Below are positions 26,323 to 34,381 of a stretch of DNA of 64,000 bases, in pieces. The translations under genes and the position numbers were made by a program. The first letter of the stretch is position 1; every line of letters begins with the position of its first letter. The DNA lies in contig NZ_JANQBQ010000001.1 of assembly GCF_024723825.1 (NCBI RefSeq), positions 1,364,001 through 1,428,000 on the forward strand, given 5' to 3'. Below the pieces are notes generated by a model. The model saw nothing but the letters and a program-made list of their open reading frames with translations. It was not told where the DNA came from and did no database searches. The stretch comes from Romboutsia lituseburensis. Lineage in GTDB: Bacteria; Bacillota; Clostridia; Peptostreptococcales; Peptostreptococcaceae.

Positions 26323-27312
26323 TTATTTATAGAAGTTTTGAGTATAGTATATTTTATAATGTCCACCAAACGCCACTCCAACTCCTATATTATTATAATC
26401 TCCTAAAATATTTTTTCTATGTCCTTCCGAATTCATCCAAGCCTCATGTGCATATATTGCACTTGTTTGTCCTGCTGCTATATTTTCACCTGCTGCTACA
26501 TATGATATACCTTCTTTTTTCATTCGGTCAAAAGGAGATTCTTCTCTTTTATTTTTATGATCAAAAAAGTTGCTACATGCCATATCAGTACTATGTTTTA
26601 CTGAGCTATTGGTTGCACTTTCACTATATTTTAAGCCATTTAAATTTTTTTTATATCTAACACTGTTAGTTAAATCTATGATTTGAAGTTCAAAACTCTT
26701 TTTAATCTCTTCACTTTCCTTAGGATAAATCCCTTCTAAACTCATTTCTGTATTTTCATCTATTACTTGATATGAACAAACTCTATTATTTTCATATACA
26801 TCATAAAAAAAAGTAATATATTTGTTATCAAATTTAACTATATCATATTGATTTTCTGAGTTTATCATATATCTAGTATTTCCTTTTCTTTTAAATTCTA
26901 ATGATTCAAATTCACTGTTAACTGCATCTTTATTATCATTTATTTTTATATTCTTAATCTCAGATGTATTTAATGAATTACTATATAATGCTACTACTGA
27001 ATCATTTTTTATTCCTACCATAGCAAAATTTTCTTTATATTGATTGTAAACATACCAAAAAAAATCATATTCGCTTTTATCAATCCTGCCAGGTTCTCCT
27101 ATCAATTCTAAAACATTTTTTTTCGAGTCACCTATTTTTATACTTTCAAAGTTTTTTATATTTTTTTCTACTTGTTCTTTTGAATTAAATATCTCAATAT
27201 TTTTAGATTCTTCTTTGTTATAAGTTTTGCTATTTAACCCAATATTATAAAATAAAACAGCTATAAAAATAAATCCTATAAGTACTATTTTTCTCAAGTT
27301 ATCACTCTCCAT
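26323..27312 (-). CDS. CAP-domain (SCP/PR1-like) exported protein with a CAP-associated N-terminal domain
   Basis: A 329-residue protein. An N-terminal anchor (residues 8-25) is followed by a domain with I-K-I-G-D-S-K-K-N-V-L-E-L-I-G-E-P near 57, as in the CAP-associated domain of B. subtilis YlbC-like proteins. Residues 210-329 form the CAP domain: L-T-N-S-V-R, H-S-x-D-M-A, F-F-D-H, G-E-N-I-A-A-G and H-R-K-N-I-L. The His/Glu cavity residues are present. Roles in cell-wall or spore-related processes are proposed for the family but not fixed. The deacetylase gene follows it. Confidence 0.88.
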   Translation of the reverse strand: MESDNLRKIVLIGFIFIAVLFYNIGLNSKTYNKEESKNIEIFNSKEQVEKNIKNFESIKIGDSKKNVLELIGEPGRIDKSEYDFFWYVYNQYKENFAMVGIKNDSVVALYSNSLNTSEIKNIKINDNKDAVNSEFESLEFKRKGNTRYMINSENQYDIVKFDNKYITFFYDVYENNRVCSYQVIDENTEMSLEGIYPKESEEIKKSFELQIIDLTNSVRYKKNLNGLKYSESATNSSVKHSTDMACSNFFDHKNKREESPFDRMKKEGISYVAAGENIAAGQTSAIYAHEAWMNSEGHRKNILGDYNNIGVGVAFGGHYKIYYTQNFYK

Positions 27313-27426
27313 TAAACTTTTACTATTTAAAATAGTTTACACTTATAAGATATTCATACTTGTATTATTTAATAATTTAAAATTAATATATTTTTTTAGT
27401 AATATATTACTTTATCAAGACAAAAT

Positions 27427-27450
27427 AACCCTATCTTTAAAGATAGAGTT
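27427..27450 (-). terminator. Probable terminator of the MORN gene
   Basis: CTATCTTT/AAAGATAG palindrome at 27431-27446 with partial outer pairing, then TTATTTTG on the minus strand. It overlaps the MORN gene stop codon. Confidence 0.65.
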
Positions 27451-28246
27451 ATATTATAAATGAAAAAATTTCATCTAATGTTCTATTAAATATCGATGGT
27501 TTGTCAAATTTCCAAGTACCTTCATATACTAATTCATTATTTAGATAAAAAGTACCTTTACCATGTCTTTTTCCATGTAAAAATTCACCTTCATACCACT
27601 TACCATCTTCCCATATGTATTTACCTTCCCCATTAGCTAAATTATTTTTCCATTGCCCTTTGTATATTAGATTTCCATTACAGTCAAAGCATTCTCCATA
27701 TCCATCCATCTTATTATTTTTAAATTCACCAACATAGATACTACCATCATGCCATTTATATATCCCTTTTCTGTTTCTTTTTCCACCTAACCAATTGCCT
27801 ATATACTCATTCCCACTAGCATATATCATCTGTCCAACTCCAGACATAGTATCTTCTTTAAATTCTCCTATGTATTCATTGTCATTACTAAACTTGCATA
27901 TACCACTTCCATCTTTCATATTATCTTTAAATTCCCCTATATACTCTATTCCCTCTAAAAATGTGTATATACCTTTTCCATTCATCTTATTATCTATAAT
28001 TTTTCCTATATATACATCTCCATTTGAAAAATTATAAATTTTATTTCCGCCCTTTTTTACCTTAGATGTCTCATCGATTGTATAATTTTCTTCCTCTAAT
28101 TCTAATATTTCTTCTTGAGTTGCTCTCTCTTTTCTCTTTATAGTTATCTTTTGTATAGTTCTTATTAATTTAACTTCTTTTTTTATATCATTTATGGCTC
28201 TTAAATATTCATTATATAAGCTCATATATTCTTTAGATAAATTCAT
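27449..28246 (-). CDS. MORN-repeat protein
   Basis: A 265-residue protein. Residues 1-68 are charged and helical, with no signal peptide. Residues 72 to about 250 contain about eight MORN repeats of 22-23 residues. The pattern Y-x-G-x-x-x-x-x-x-x-x-G-x-G-x-x recurs, for example in Y-I-G-E-F-K-D-N-M-K-D-G-S-G-I and Y-E-G-E-F-L-H-G-K-R-H-G-K-G-T. MORN arrays make elongated beta-sheets that bind proteins or lipids. No enzyme domain is attached. The ATG has AGGAG upstream. A structured RNA candidate lies just upstream on the same strand. Confidence 0.88.
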   Translation of the reverse strand: MNLSKEYMSLYNEYLRAINDIKKEVKLIRTIQKITIKRKERATQEEILELEEENYTIDETSKVKKGGNKIYNFSNGDVYIGKIIDNKMNGKGIYTFLEGIEYIGEFKDNMKDGSGICKFSNDNEYIGEFKEDTMSGVGQMIYASGNEYIGNWLGGKRNRKGIYKWHDGSIYVGEFKNNKMDGYGECFDCNGNLIYKGQWKNNLANGEGKYIWEDGKWYEGEFLHGKRHGKGTFYLNNELVYEGTWKFDKPSIFNRTLDEIFSFII

Positions 28247-28361
28247 ATTGCATTTCTCCTATCAATGTTTGTCGAGTATATTCTAAATTTATTATATCTT
28301 AATTCTATTGTTTTTTTCTATATTTATATAAAATTTTAGCATTGTAAATAGAAAATTGTAA

Positions 28362-28549
28362 CAAAAAAAAGATATACTTCGATAGTATATCTTTTTTTGT
28401 TACATTGTCCCGATTTCGCTTAAATATCTTCCGCTACCCGATTAGGTCTATTTATATTTTTTTACAAGTATCCCAATACGCCTTCGTATAATGGGGTCCG
28501 ATGGTTTTTATTTTTACTCTAGAGTTAGAGAGGAGCATTTAGCTCCTCT
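28362..28549 (-). ncRNA. Candidate structured non-coding RNA or leader, about 185 nt
   Basis: This stretch is much more GC-rich than its surroundings and has no ORF. On the minus strand a TATAAT box (28561-28556) would start it near 28549. A 5' hairpin of GAGGAGC arms comes first, then a CCCA-TATACG/CGTAT-TGGG hairpin at 28492-28468. After that come a conserved-looking GGGTAGCGGAAG segment and ATCGGGACAATGT. The RNA ends in a strong terminator with A-run and T-run (28364-28378 with 28384-28398). I could not assign an Rfam family. A leader controlling the MORN gene 115 bases downstream is the alternative. Confidence 0.55.
28364..28398 (-). terminator. Strong terminator at the end of the structured RNA candidate
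   Basis: A 15-bp stem of 7 A/T pairs plus GATATACT/AGTATATC with loop TCGAT. U-runs exist in both directions, but the minus-strand reading matches the RNA candidate. Confidence 0.88.
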
Positions 28550-28598
28550 TTAACTATTATATTTAAATAAAATTTTTTTATACTGATTTTTTAAAATA

Positions 28599-29465
28599 TT
28601 ATAAAAATTTCTCTTTGAATCCTCTACCCTTTACTTCTGATACATCATTTACAGAAATAAAAGACTTTTTATCGTATTTCAATGCTATTTCTTTTATTTT
28701 AGGTATCTCATTTGATGATACTATACAATAAATAAGTTTTTTTCTATCATGAGTATAAGCACCTTCAGCATCTAAAAATGTAACTCCTCTATGAAGTATA
28801 TTCATTATATCTCTTGCTATGCAGTCACTTTCCTTAGATATAACCATAACAGATTTTTGATAGTTCATTGCATCTTTTACAAAGTTCATTGCAGATGCAC
28901 TTATAAACATTCCTATTAATGTATATAGTGCTAAATCTAAACCAAATAATATTCCACCTATCGATACTATCATTATATTAATTCCAAAAGTTGTATCTTT
29001 CATGGGAATATTTTTTTTGAACTTTAATATAGCTGCAATTATGTCTGTTCCACCTTGAGATGACTTAGTTCTAAAAACAAGCCCCGTTCCTATTCCTGAT
29101 AAAATCCCTCCATATATACTTTGAAGCAGTATGTCTTTAGTAGGTATAAAATGGCCAATATCTTGCGTTAGACCTAATAATGTAGAAAATAATAACATAT
29201 TAATTAAACTAGTCACACAAAAATCTTTTTCTAAATAGATAAATCCAAGTACAAATATAGGTACGTTAATTAAAAATGTTAAAAAACCTATATTTATATC
29301 TGTTAAATAATTTATTGCTGCTGATGCACCAGGCACACCTCCACTTAATAAATGTGCTGGTCTTAAAAAACCGTTAATCCCTATACATGCTATTGTCATA
29401 CCTGCAATTATAACAGCATACCTTAATAAAATATTGTCTTCTAGGGCGGTGTTAACTTTACTCAT
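28599..29465 (-). CDS. YitT family membrane protein (DUF161 plus DUF2179)
   Basis: A 288-residue protein. About six membrane segments are spread over residues 12-205, with G-G-V-P-G-A-S-A near 42 and T-K-S-S-Q-G-G-T-D-I-I-A near 133, both typical of the family. A cytoplasmic C-terminal ferredoxin-like domain (DUF2179) follows, with G-V-T-F-L-D-A-E-G-A-Y near 228. Proteins of this type are widespread in Firmicutes; the substrate is unknown. A palindromic CTACAC...GTGTAG element sits in its 5' leader (29489-29507). Confidence 0.88.
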   Translation of the reverse strand: MSKVNTALEDNILLRYAVIIAGMTIACIGINGFLRPAHLLSGGVPGASAAINYLTDINIGFLTFLINVPIFVLGFIYLEKDFCVTSLINMLLFSTLLGLTQDIGHFIPTKDILLQSIYGGILSGIGTGLVFRTKSSQGGTDIIAAILKFKKNIPMKDTTFGINIMIVSIGGILFGLDLALYTLIGMFISASAMNFVKDAMNYQKSVMVISKESDCIARDIMNILHRGVTFLDAEGAYTHDRKKLIYCIVSSNEIPKIKEIALKYDKKSFISVNDVSEVKGRGFKEKFL

Positions 29466-29687
29466 TTTTTTCTCCCTTCAAATTTTTCTACACTTAATTT
29501 GTGTAGCTATTATTATTTATTTTTAATCTACAATATATTATATTATCTTTTTTTAATATGTCTAGTTACTTTTTTTTCATATACTATATATATTTATCCA
29601 TATATTCATTTTTTTGGATAATTATTTTTTATTACTATCAACTAAAGAAAATTTATAATATATTCTTGCAATATTTTTTATTTTAAA
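29466..29687. other. AT-rich gap upstream of yitT-like gene
   Basis: Apart from the CTACAC-N7-GTGTAG palindrome (29489-29507) and a short TTATCCA/TGGATAA inverted repeat near 29594-29622, no gene or RNA element was recognised here. Confidence 0.5.
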
Positions 29688-29744
29688 TTCCAAAAATAAA
29701 AGTAGTATTATTAAAATTCTAATAAGACTACTTTTATTTTCGGA
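29688..29744 (-). terminator. Terminator of lrgAB
   Basis: A 14-bp perfect stem (29693-29706 with 29727-29740) extended by TTCC/GGAA outer pairs. The minus-strand second arm ends in T-rich sequence. It lies 120 bases past the lrgB stop codon. Confidence 0.75.
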
Positions 29745-29866
29745 ATATTTAGATTGAAGTATATTATAAAAATGCAATAATTAATTCATTTTTTTCATAA
29801 TATGAATATTTTCATTTATTACATTCAATTTTTTTATTTAATTTTTTATTTATTTTTTTGTATTCA

Positions 29867-30556
29867 TTATACTAAATTCAGTATAATAGGTATTAATACG
29901 ACTGTTAATATTCCAGATATTCCTATCGACAATCCACTCATAGCGCCTTCAACTTCACCCATTTCTAGTGCTTTAGTCGTTCCTAATGCATGAGCTGAGG
30001 TTCCTAATGCTATACCTTTAGCAACTGGATGATTAATTTTACCTATTTTAAATACTAATGGTGCAATTATAGCTCCTAGTATTCCTGTAAAAATTATAGC
30101 AACAACGGTTACCGCTTCTACTCCATTTATAGTATTTGTTAGAGAAATTCCCATTGGTGTTGTTATCGATTTTGGTATCAAAGAATTTATTATACTTATA
30201 TTTGCATTAGTTAGCATTCCTATAAGTTTTATAGATAAAAATGAAGAAAATACCCCACAGCCAATTCCTATAACTATTTCTAGTAGGTGTTTTTTAAATA
30301 AATCGAACTGTTTATAAAGTGGAACTGCTAATACTACTGTTACTGGTCCTAAAAAGAAATTAATACTATCTGCTCCTGTTTTAAAGTTTTCATACGGTAT
30401 TTTAGTTATATTTAAAAATAATATTATTCCAATTATCGCTATTAACAAAGGATTCATCAAAGGACTCTTTGTTTTTTTCTGTAAAAATATACCCAAATTA
30501 AAAAATAATATGGTTATTATAATCCCAAAGACTTGTGTTTCTAAAATATTATACAT
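29867..30556 (-). CDS. lrgB: LrgB/CidB family membrane protein
   Basis: A 229-residue, nearly all-hydrophobic protein with about seven membrane segments. The family motifs F-L-G-P-V-T-V-V-L-A-V-P-L-Y near residue 68 and K-S-I-T-T-P-M-G-I near 128 are present. G-T-S-A-H-A-L-G-T-T-K-A near residue 184 also matches. LrgB acts with the holin-like LrgA; in other bacteria the pair is linked to murein hydrolase control and to pyruvate or glycolate transport. It starts two bases after lrgA ends. Confidence 0.92.
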   Translation of the reverse strand: MYNILETQVFGIIITILFFNLGIFLQKKTKSPLMNPLLIAIIGIILFLNITKIPYENFKTGADSINFFLGPVTVVLAVPLYKQFDLFKKHLLEIVIGIGCGVFSSFLSIKLIGMLTNANISIINSLIPKSITTPMGISLTNTINGVEAVTVVAIIFTGILGAIIAPLVFKIGKINHPVAKGIALGTSAHALGTTKALEMGEVEGAMSGLSIGISGILTVVLIPIILNLV

Positions 30557-30557
30557 T

Positions 30558-30920
30558 TTAATTCTCCTTTATTTTTTTTTGAATCATTTTTTCTACTACT
30601 GTTCCAGTTATATACATTACGATAGCTGTACTTATTACAATACTAACTATAAGTACAAATATATTATCAATTATTAGGTTTAAAGAGTTTATTAACGATA
30701 CACCCGCTGGTATAAAAAATATAGCCATATTATCTAAAAAGAAATCACTAATTTCATTTATACTTTCCAATTTAATAACCTTAAATTGCAAAAGTATAAA
30801 CAGTAATACCATACCTATTATGCTACCTGGTATGACCACTATATTTTGTATGAAGGAACTAATATACTCCCCTATAGCCCATACACCTAATATTAAAGCT
30901 AGTTGATTAAATATTTTCAT
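30558..30920 (-). CDS. lrgA: LrgA/CidA family holin-like membrane protein
   Basis: A 120-residue protein with four membrane segments and the family motifs I-P-G-S-I-I-G-M-V-L-L-F near residue 31 and F-F-I-P-A-G-V-S near 72. It forms the first half of the lrgAB unit. No LytS/LytR two-component genes are nearby, so control must come from elsewhere. GGAGG lies about 8 bases upstream of the ATG. Confidence 0.92.
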   Translation of the reverse strand: MKIFNQLALILGVWAIGEYISSFIQNIVVIPGSIIGMVLLFILLQFKVIKLESINEISDFFLDNMAIFFIPAGVSLINSLNLIIDNIFVLIVSIVISTAIVMYITGTVVEKMIQKKIKEN

Positions 30921-30962
30921 GTTGCCCTCCTAAATTGTAAAATATTTATTTTTTTAAAACTA

Positions 30963-30992
30963 AAAAAATAAAAGGGAGAACTTCTCCCTTCA
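30963..30992 (-). terminator. Terminator of the WG-repeat gene
   Basis: AAGGGAG/CTCCCTT hairpin (30972-30990), followed on the minus strand by TTATTTTTTTA. It lies 39 bases past the stop codon at 31031. Confidence 0.85.
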
Positions 30993-31030
30993 TTATATTA
31001 CTACTTCCTTGGTTATTTTTCAAATTTAAT

Positions 31031-31996
31031 TTATAGTATTAATTTTCCATCTTTATCAATATAGTTATTATTATTTCCTTGTATAACTTGAGCATATCCA
31101 TCTTCAAAGTCTGAGATAGAATCAAAAACTGGTATTATTTCTATTTTTCCATTTTTATTTAGAAACCCCCACATACCGCCTTTCGGATTGCTAATGCCTC
31201 TAGTAAGTGAGTTTGATCCAATATTAAATCTAGCTAAATTTTCTTTAAAATTACATGCATAATCGAAAATTGGATCAATAACTATTTCCCCCTGTTGATT
31301 TATATATCCCCATTTATCATTTATACAAACTGCAGCTAGGCCCTCTGAAAACTGCTTAGCTCTATCAAATATAAAATCTATCTTTAAATTTCCATCCTTA
31401 TCGATATATCCCCACTTATCATCTATTCTAACGGCAGCCATTCCCTCACAATAGTCTGTTGCAATATCATATTGTGGAGTGACAATTAAATCTCCTATTT
31501 TGTTTATATAACCATATTTATTCTTCAGCTCAACTAGTGCTCTATCTTCAAAAAACTGATTTACATATGTGTATGTAGGTTCTATAACTAATTCCCCTAA
31601 TTTATCAATAAATCCCCATCTTTTATTTATTTTAACTCCTGCTAATCCCTCTTTAAAATTTGCTGCGGAATCAAATTTAGTCGGTATAGCCTCAATTAAA
31701 TTAGTATCTATATACCCATAATGATCATTTACTTTTATTCTGGCTAATCCATCATTAAATTCTGATGCACTATCTAGATGAATAAACATCTGTACATTTG
31801 CGCAAATATCTATATAACCAAAAACCCATCTAATAGAATTTCTTATTTTTTTTATATAGGTAACTACACAGTACCCATCCCTAAACCTTTCTGAAACATA
31901 TTTAAATTTAGGTTTTACAACTATATTTTTATTTTTATCTATAAATCCATACTTTCCATCCCTAAGTACTGGAAGAAATAAGTCTTTCTTTATCAT
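31031..31996 (-). CDS. WG-repeat protein
   Basis: A 321-residue protein made almost wholly of about eight WG (tryptophan-glycine) repeats. The unit is roughly G-x-x-x-V-x-x-x-F-D-x-x-x-x-F-x-x-G-L-A-x-V-x-x-x-x-x-W-G-Y-I-D, about 35-40 residues. Clear copies are near 85, 120, 160, 195 and 235. The N-terminus lacks a signal peptide, so it is cytoplasmic. WG repeats are binding scaffolds in bacterial cell-surface and signalling proteins; the partner is unknown. Confidence 0.88.
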   Translation of the reverse strand: MIKKDLFLPVLRDGKYGFIDKNKNIVVKPKFKYVSERFRDGYCVVTYIKKIRNSIRWVFGYIDICANVQMFIHLDSASEFNDGLARIKVNDHYGYIDTNLIEAIPTKFDSAANFKEGLAGVKINKRWGFIDKLGELVIEPTYTYVNQFFEDRALVELKNKYGYINKIGDLIVTPQYDIATDYCEGMAAVRIDDKWGYIDKDGNLKIDFIFDRAKQFSEGLAAVCINDKWGYINQQGEIVIDPIFDYACNFKENLARFNIGSNSLTRGISNPKGGMWGFLNKNGKIEIIPVFDSISDFEDGYAQVIQGNNNNYIDKDGKLIL

Positions 31997-32132
31997 ACTT
32001 AGCCCCCCTACTAAATAATAAACTCATAATATCATTATTATATTTTATTATCTTATTATTCATACTATGCTTATTGTTTTAGTAGTGTTATTTTATAATT
32101 TTAAAATTAATTTATTAAAATTTTAGCATCAC

Positions 32133-32168
32133 AAAAAGCTATTGTTATATTCTAACAATAGCTTTTTT
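32133..32168 (-). terminator. Terminator of the TPR membrane protein gene
   Basis: A 15-bp perfect stem (32133-32147 with 32153-32167) of AAAAAGCTATTGTTA arms, five-base loop, T-run on the minus strand. Confidence 0.92.
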
Positions 32169-32175
32169 ATACTTT

Positions 32176-33546
32176 TTATCTTTCTTTAAGGATTTCTTCA
32201 ACCTTAGAATTATTATACATACTATCTGGAACTTCACTTCTTAAACCATAGAATGTTTTTTGAGCCTGTTTTAATTCCCCAGTATTATAATACAACATAC
32301 CTAGCTGATAAAATGCATCATCATAGTACTGATCTTTTGATGTATACGTATTTATATACTTATTATAGTATTTTATAGCATCTTCATTATTGCCTGTCTT
32401 TTGATTTAAAAGTGCTACCTCATATATAGATTCAGATATATATTTTTGGGTCTTACCAGAATTTATTACATACTTAAATCTTTCTATTGCACCTTTATAA
32501 TCTTCTTCTTTTTTCATTTTTATAGCTTCATTGTATAGTGTTTCTTCATCAGATACTAAAAATTCTACTTTTGTCTCTTTTTCTTTTTCCTCATTTTTAA
32601 CTTTATCTAATTCTTGCTCTTTTTCCTTTAACTTTTCATCTTTTTTATCTAATTGCTTTCCTACTGCATCAAGAGTCTCTTCCTTTTGACTTAATTTTGA
32701 ATTTAAATTTTCTATTTGATTTTTATTATAAATATAATAAGAACCTACACCTAAAAGTAATACAACAATTAAAATATAAGGCATTTTATGTTTATGTTTT
32801 GCTTTGTTTATATCTTCTGTCTTTTCATCTTTTTCTTGTATTTCGCTTTCAATCGTTTTAATTTCTTCTTCAAATAATAGATTATCTTTATCCACTTCTC
32901 TCAGATGTTTTAAATAACTTTCTTTTCTTTTAATATCTCCTATTTTGTCATATAAAAGTGAAAGTAGTACATATGGTTCTATTAACTCCGGATCTTCGTC
33001 TATAATATTTTCTAATATATGTATACACTCGTCATTTAACTCTTCATTTATAAATCTAATTGAATGATTATATCTAGCTAAAAACACCTTAAATTCATCA
33101 GAAGAAAGCATATCTACATACTTTCTTGACATCTCATTATTTCCATAACACATAGCTGTATAAAAACTTTCAAATGCTTTCGAAAAATCACATTTCAATA
33201 GCGTTAGCAATCCTTTTAGATTTAATATATCTACATCTTTAGGATTTATCTCTAGGGCTGTTTCTATATGTTCACAAGCACTAGTTATATAGTTTTTATA
33301 TGCTAAATCTAATGAATTATTATATCTTTTATATGATTCTATTTTAAGTTCTTTTGAAGTGTCATCAGAACTACTATTTAACGTATTTTGTAAATTTAAT
33401 ATTGTTTCCTCTTTATAGTTTGTTGTAACATAACTTTGTTTTAACGCTTTTAATGTTTCATTACTTTCTTCTTCATCTATATTAAAAAATGTTAAATCAC
33501 TTTTATTTTCTTCTATTAAAGAGATATCTAAAACCTTTCTAGGCAT
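32176..33546 (-). CDS. Membrane-anchored TPR protein with coiled coil and YbgF-like outer half
   Basis: A 456-residue protein in three parts. Residues 70-230 hold TPR-like units in the cytoplasm (A-L-E-I-N-P-K-D-V-D-I-L-N-L-K-G near 97). One membrane segment is at 255-273, followed by a coiled coil at 277-325 rich in K and E. The C-terminal TPRs (E-A-I-K-M-K-K-E-E-D-Y-K-G-A-I-E-R-F near 342, Y-Y-D-D-A-F-Y-Q-L-G near 406) resemble YbgF/CpoB, which act in envelope assembly. The topology puts cytosolic TPRs on one side and surface TPRs on the other. Confidence 0.82.
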   Translation of the reverse strand: MPRKVLDISLIEENKSDLTFFNIDEEESNETLKALKQSYVTTNYKEETILNLQNTLNSSSDDTSKELKIESYKRYNNSLDLAYKNYITSACEHIETALEINPKDVDILNLKGLLTLLKCDFSKAFESFYTAMCYGNNEMSRKYVDMLSSDEFKVFLARYNHSIRFINEELNDECIHILENIIDEDPELIEPYVLLSLLYDKIGDIKRKESYLKHLREVDKDNLLFEEEIKTIESEIQEKDEKTEDINKAKHKHKMPYILIVVLLLGVGSYYIYNKNQIENLNSKLSQKEETLDAVGKQLDKKDEKLKEKEQELDKVKNEEKEKETKVEFLVSDEETLYNEAIKMKKEEDYKGAIERFKYVINSGKTQKYISESIYEVALLNQKTGNNEDAIKYYNKYINTYTSKDQYYDDAFYQLGMLYYNTGELKQAQKTFYGLRSEVPDSMYNNSKVEEILKER

Positions 33547-33694
33547 TTTATGTATATCTTGTTTTATGTTTTTACCTAAAATGATAATCGCCTCCTATTT
33601 TTATTATATATCTAAGATAACATATTTACTATTTTTAGTCAAAAGTATACATTATTTACTATTTTTACTTATTATATAATACTTTTTTTAAATT

Positions 33695-33744
33695 AAAAAT
33701 ACTGTTTCAAAATTTATATAATATATTTGAAACAGTACTTTTTT
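33695..33744 (-). terminator. Terminator of the GAF-Fis regulator gene
   Basis: A stem of ACTGTTTCAAA/TTTGAAACAGT (33701-33711 with 33726-33736) with an adjacent A/T run. It ends 14 bases before the stop codon at 33758. Confidence 0.85.
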
Positions 33745-33757
33745 TAATAGTTAATAT

Positions 33758-34351
33758 TTAATATTTAATATCAAATTTTTTTATTTTTCTGTATAAGGTT
33801 GCAATACCAATATCTAATGCATCCGCTACTTTTTTCATTCCTTCAGTATTACTTCCATATTTTTTTATAGCTTGCTCTATAGCTAATTTTTCTAATTCCT
33901 CTATAGTTTTTATTTCCTCTTTGTATAGCTCATTTAATTTAAAAGATATTAAGTCGGACATACTATTAATAAAGTCAATCAACTCTTTATCTTTTGATAA
34001 AATTTTATTTTTTTGATCTTCATCAAATGCTGCTATTCCTAAAACTCCAACAACATTATTCTCAAATTTAACGGGAGTACATATATCAGCTAATTCTTTG
34101 CATTTTAGTCTATTACAACAATTTAAGCAACTTTCTTCATTTTCTTTATTTATAACATAGGGATTTCCTTCTGACAAAACTGTACAATAAACAGTTTTAT
34201 CAGATATACTCTCCCCAACCTTTTCTCTAAAAATTCCCGTTCCAGCAATCCTTACTAAATCTTTACTAACTAATGTTACATCTACCTCTAATATACTTGA
34301 TATATTTTCACATATTCCTTGAATATAATTTGTTATATCATTTAAATTCAA
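33758..34351 (-). CDS. Sensor-like GAF domain plus Fis-type HTH protein, without AAA+ domain
   Basis: A 197-residue protein. Residues 1-140 look like the sensor domain found at the N-terminus of PrdR/AcoR-type activators: G-T-G-I-F, E-G-N-P-Y-V-I, then S-C-L-N-C-C-N-R-L-K-C-K-E-L-A-D-I-C and V-V-G-V-L-G-I-A-A-F. Residues 150-197 are a Fis HTH (A-I-E-Q-A-I-K-K-Y...M-K-K-V-A-D-A-L-D-I-G-I-A-T-L-Y-R-K-I). The sigma-54 interaction module (G-A-F-T-G-A) is missing, so it cannot open sigma-54 promoters. Five cysteines in the central segment suggest a redox or metal sensor. Confidence 0.75.
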   Translation of the reverse strand: MNLNDITNYIQGICENISSILEVDVTLVSKDLVRIAGTGIFREKVGESISDKTVYCTVLSEGNPYVINKENEESCLNCCNRLKCKELADICTPVKFENNVVGVLGIAAFDEDQKNKILSKDKELIDFINSMSDLISFKLNELYKEEIKTIEELEKLAIEQAIKKYGSNTEGMKKVADALDIGIATLYRKIKKFDIKY

Positions 34352-34381
34352 ATTAGCCCCTCCTAACTTTACTCATAAAAT

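Noticed and set aside
33758-34351. Sigma-54 activator (PrdR/AcoR) call
   Set aside because: The AAA+ module and the sigma-54 contact motif are absent, so it cannot be a normal activator of that class.
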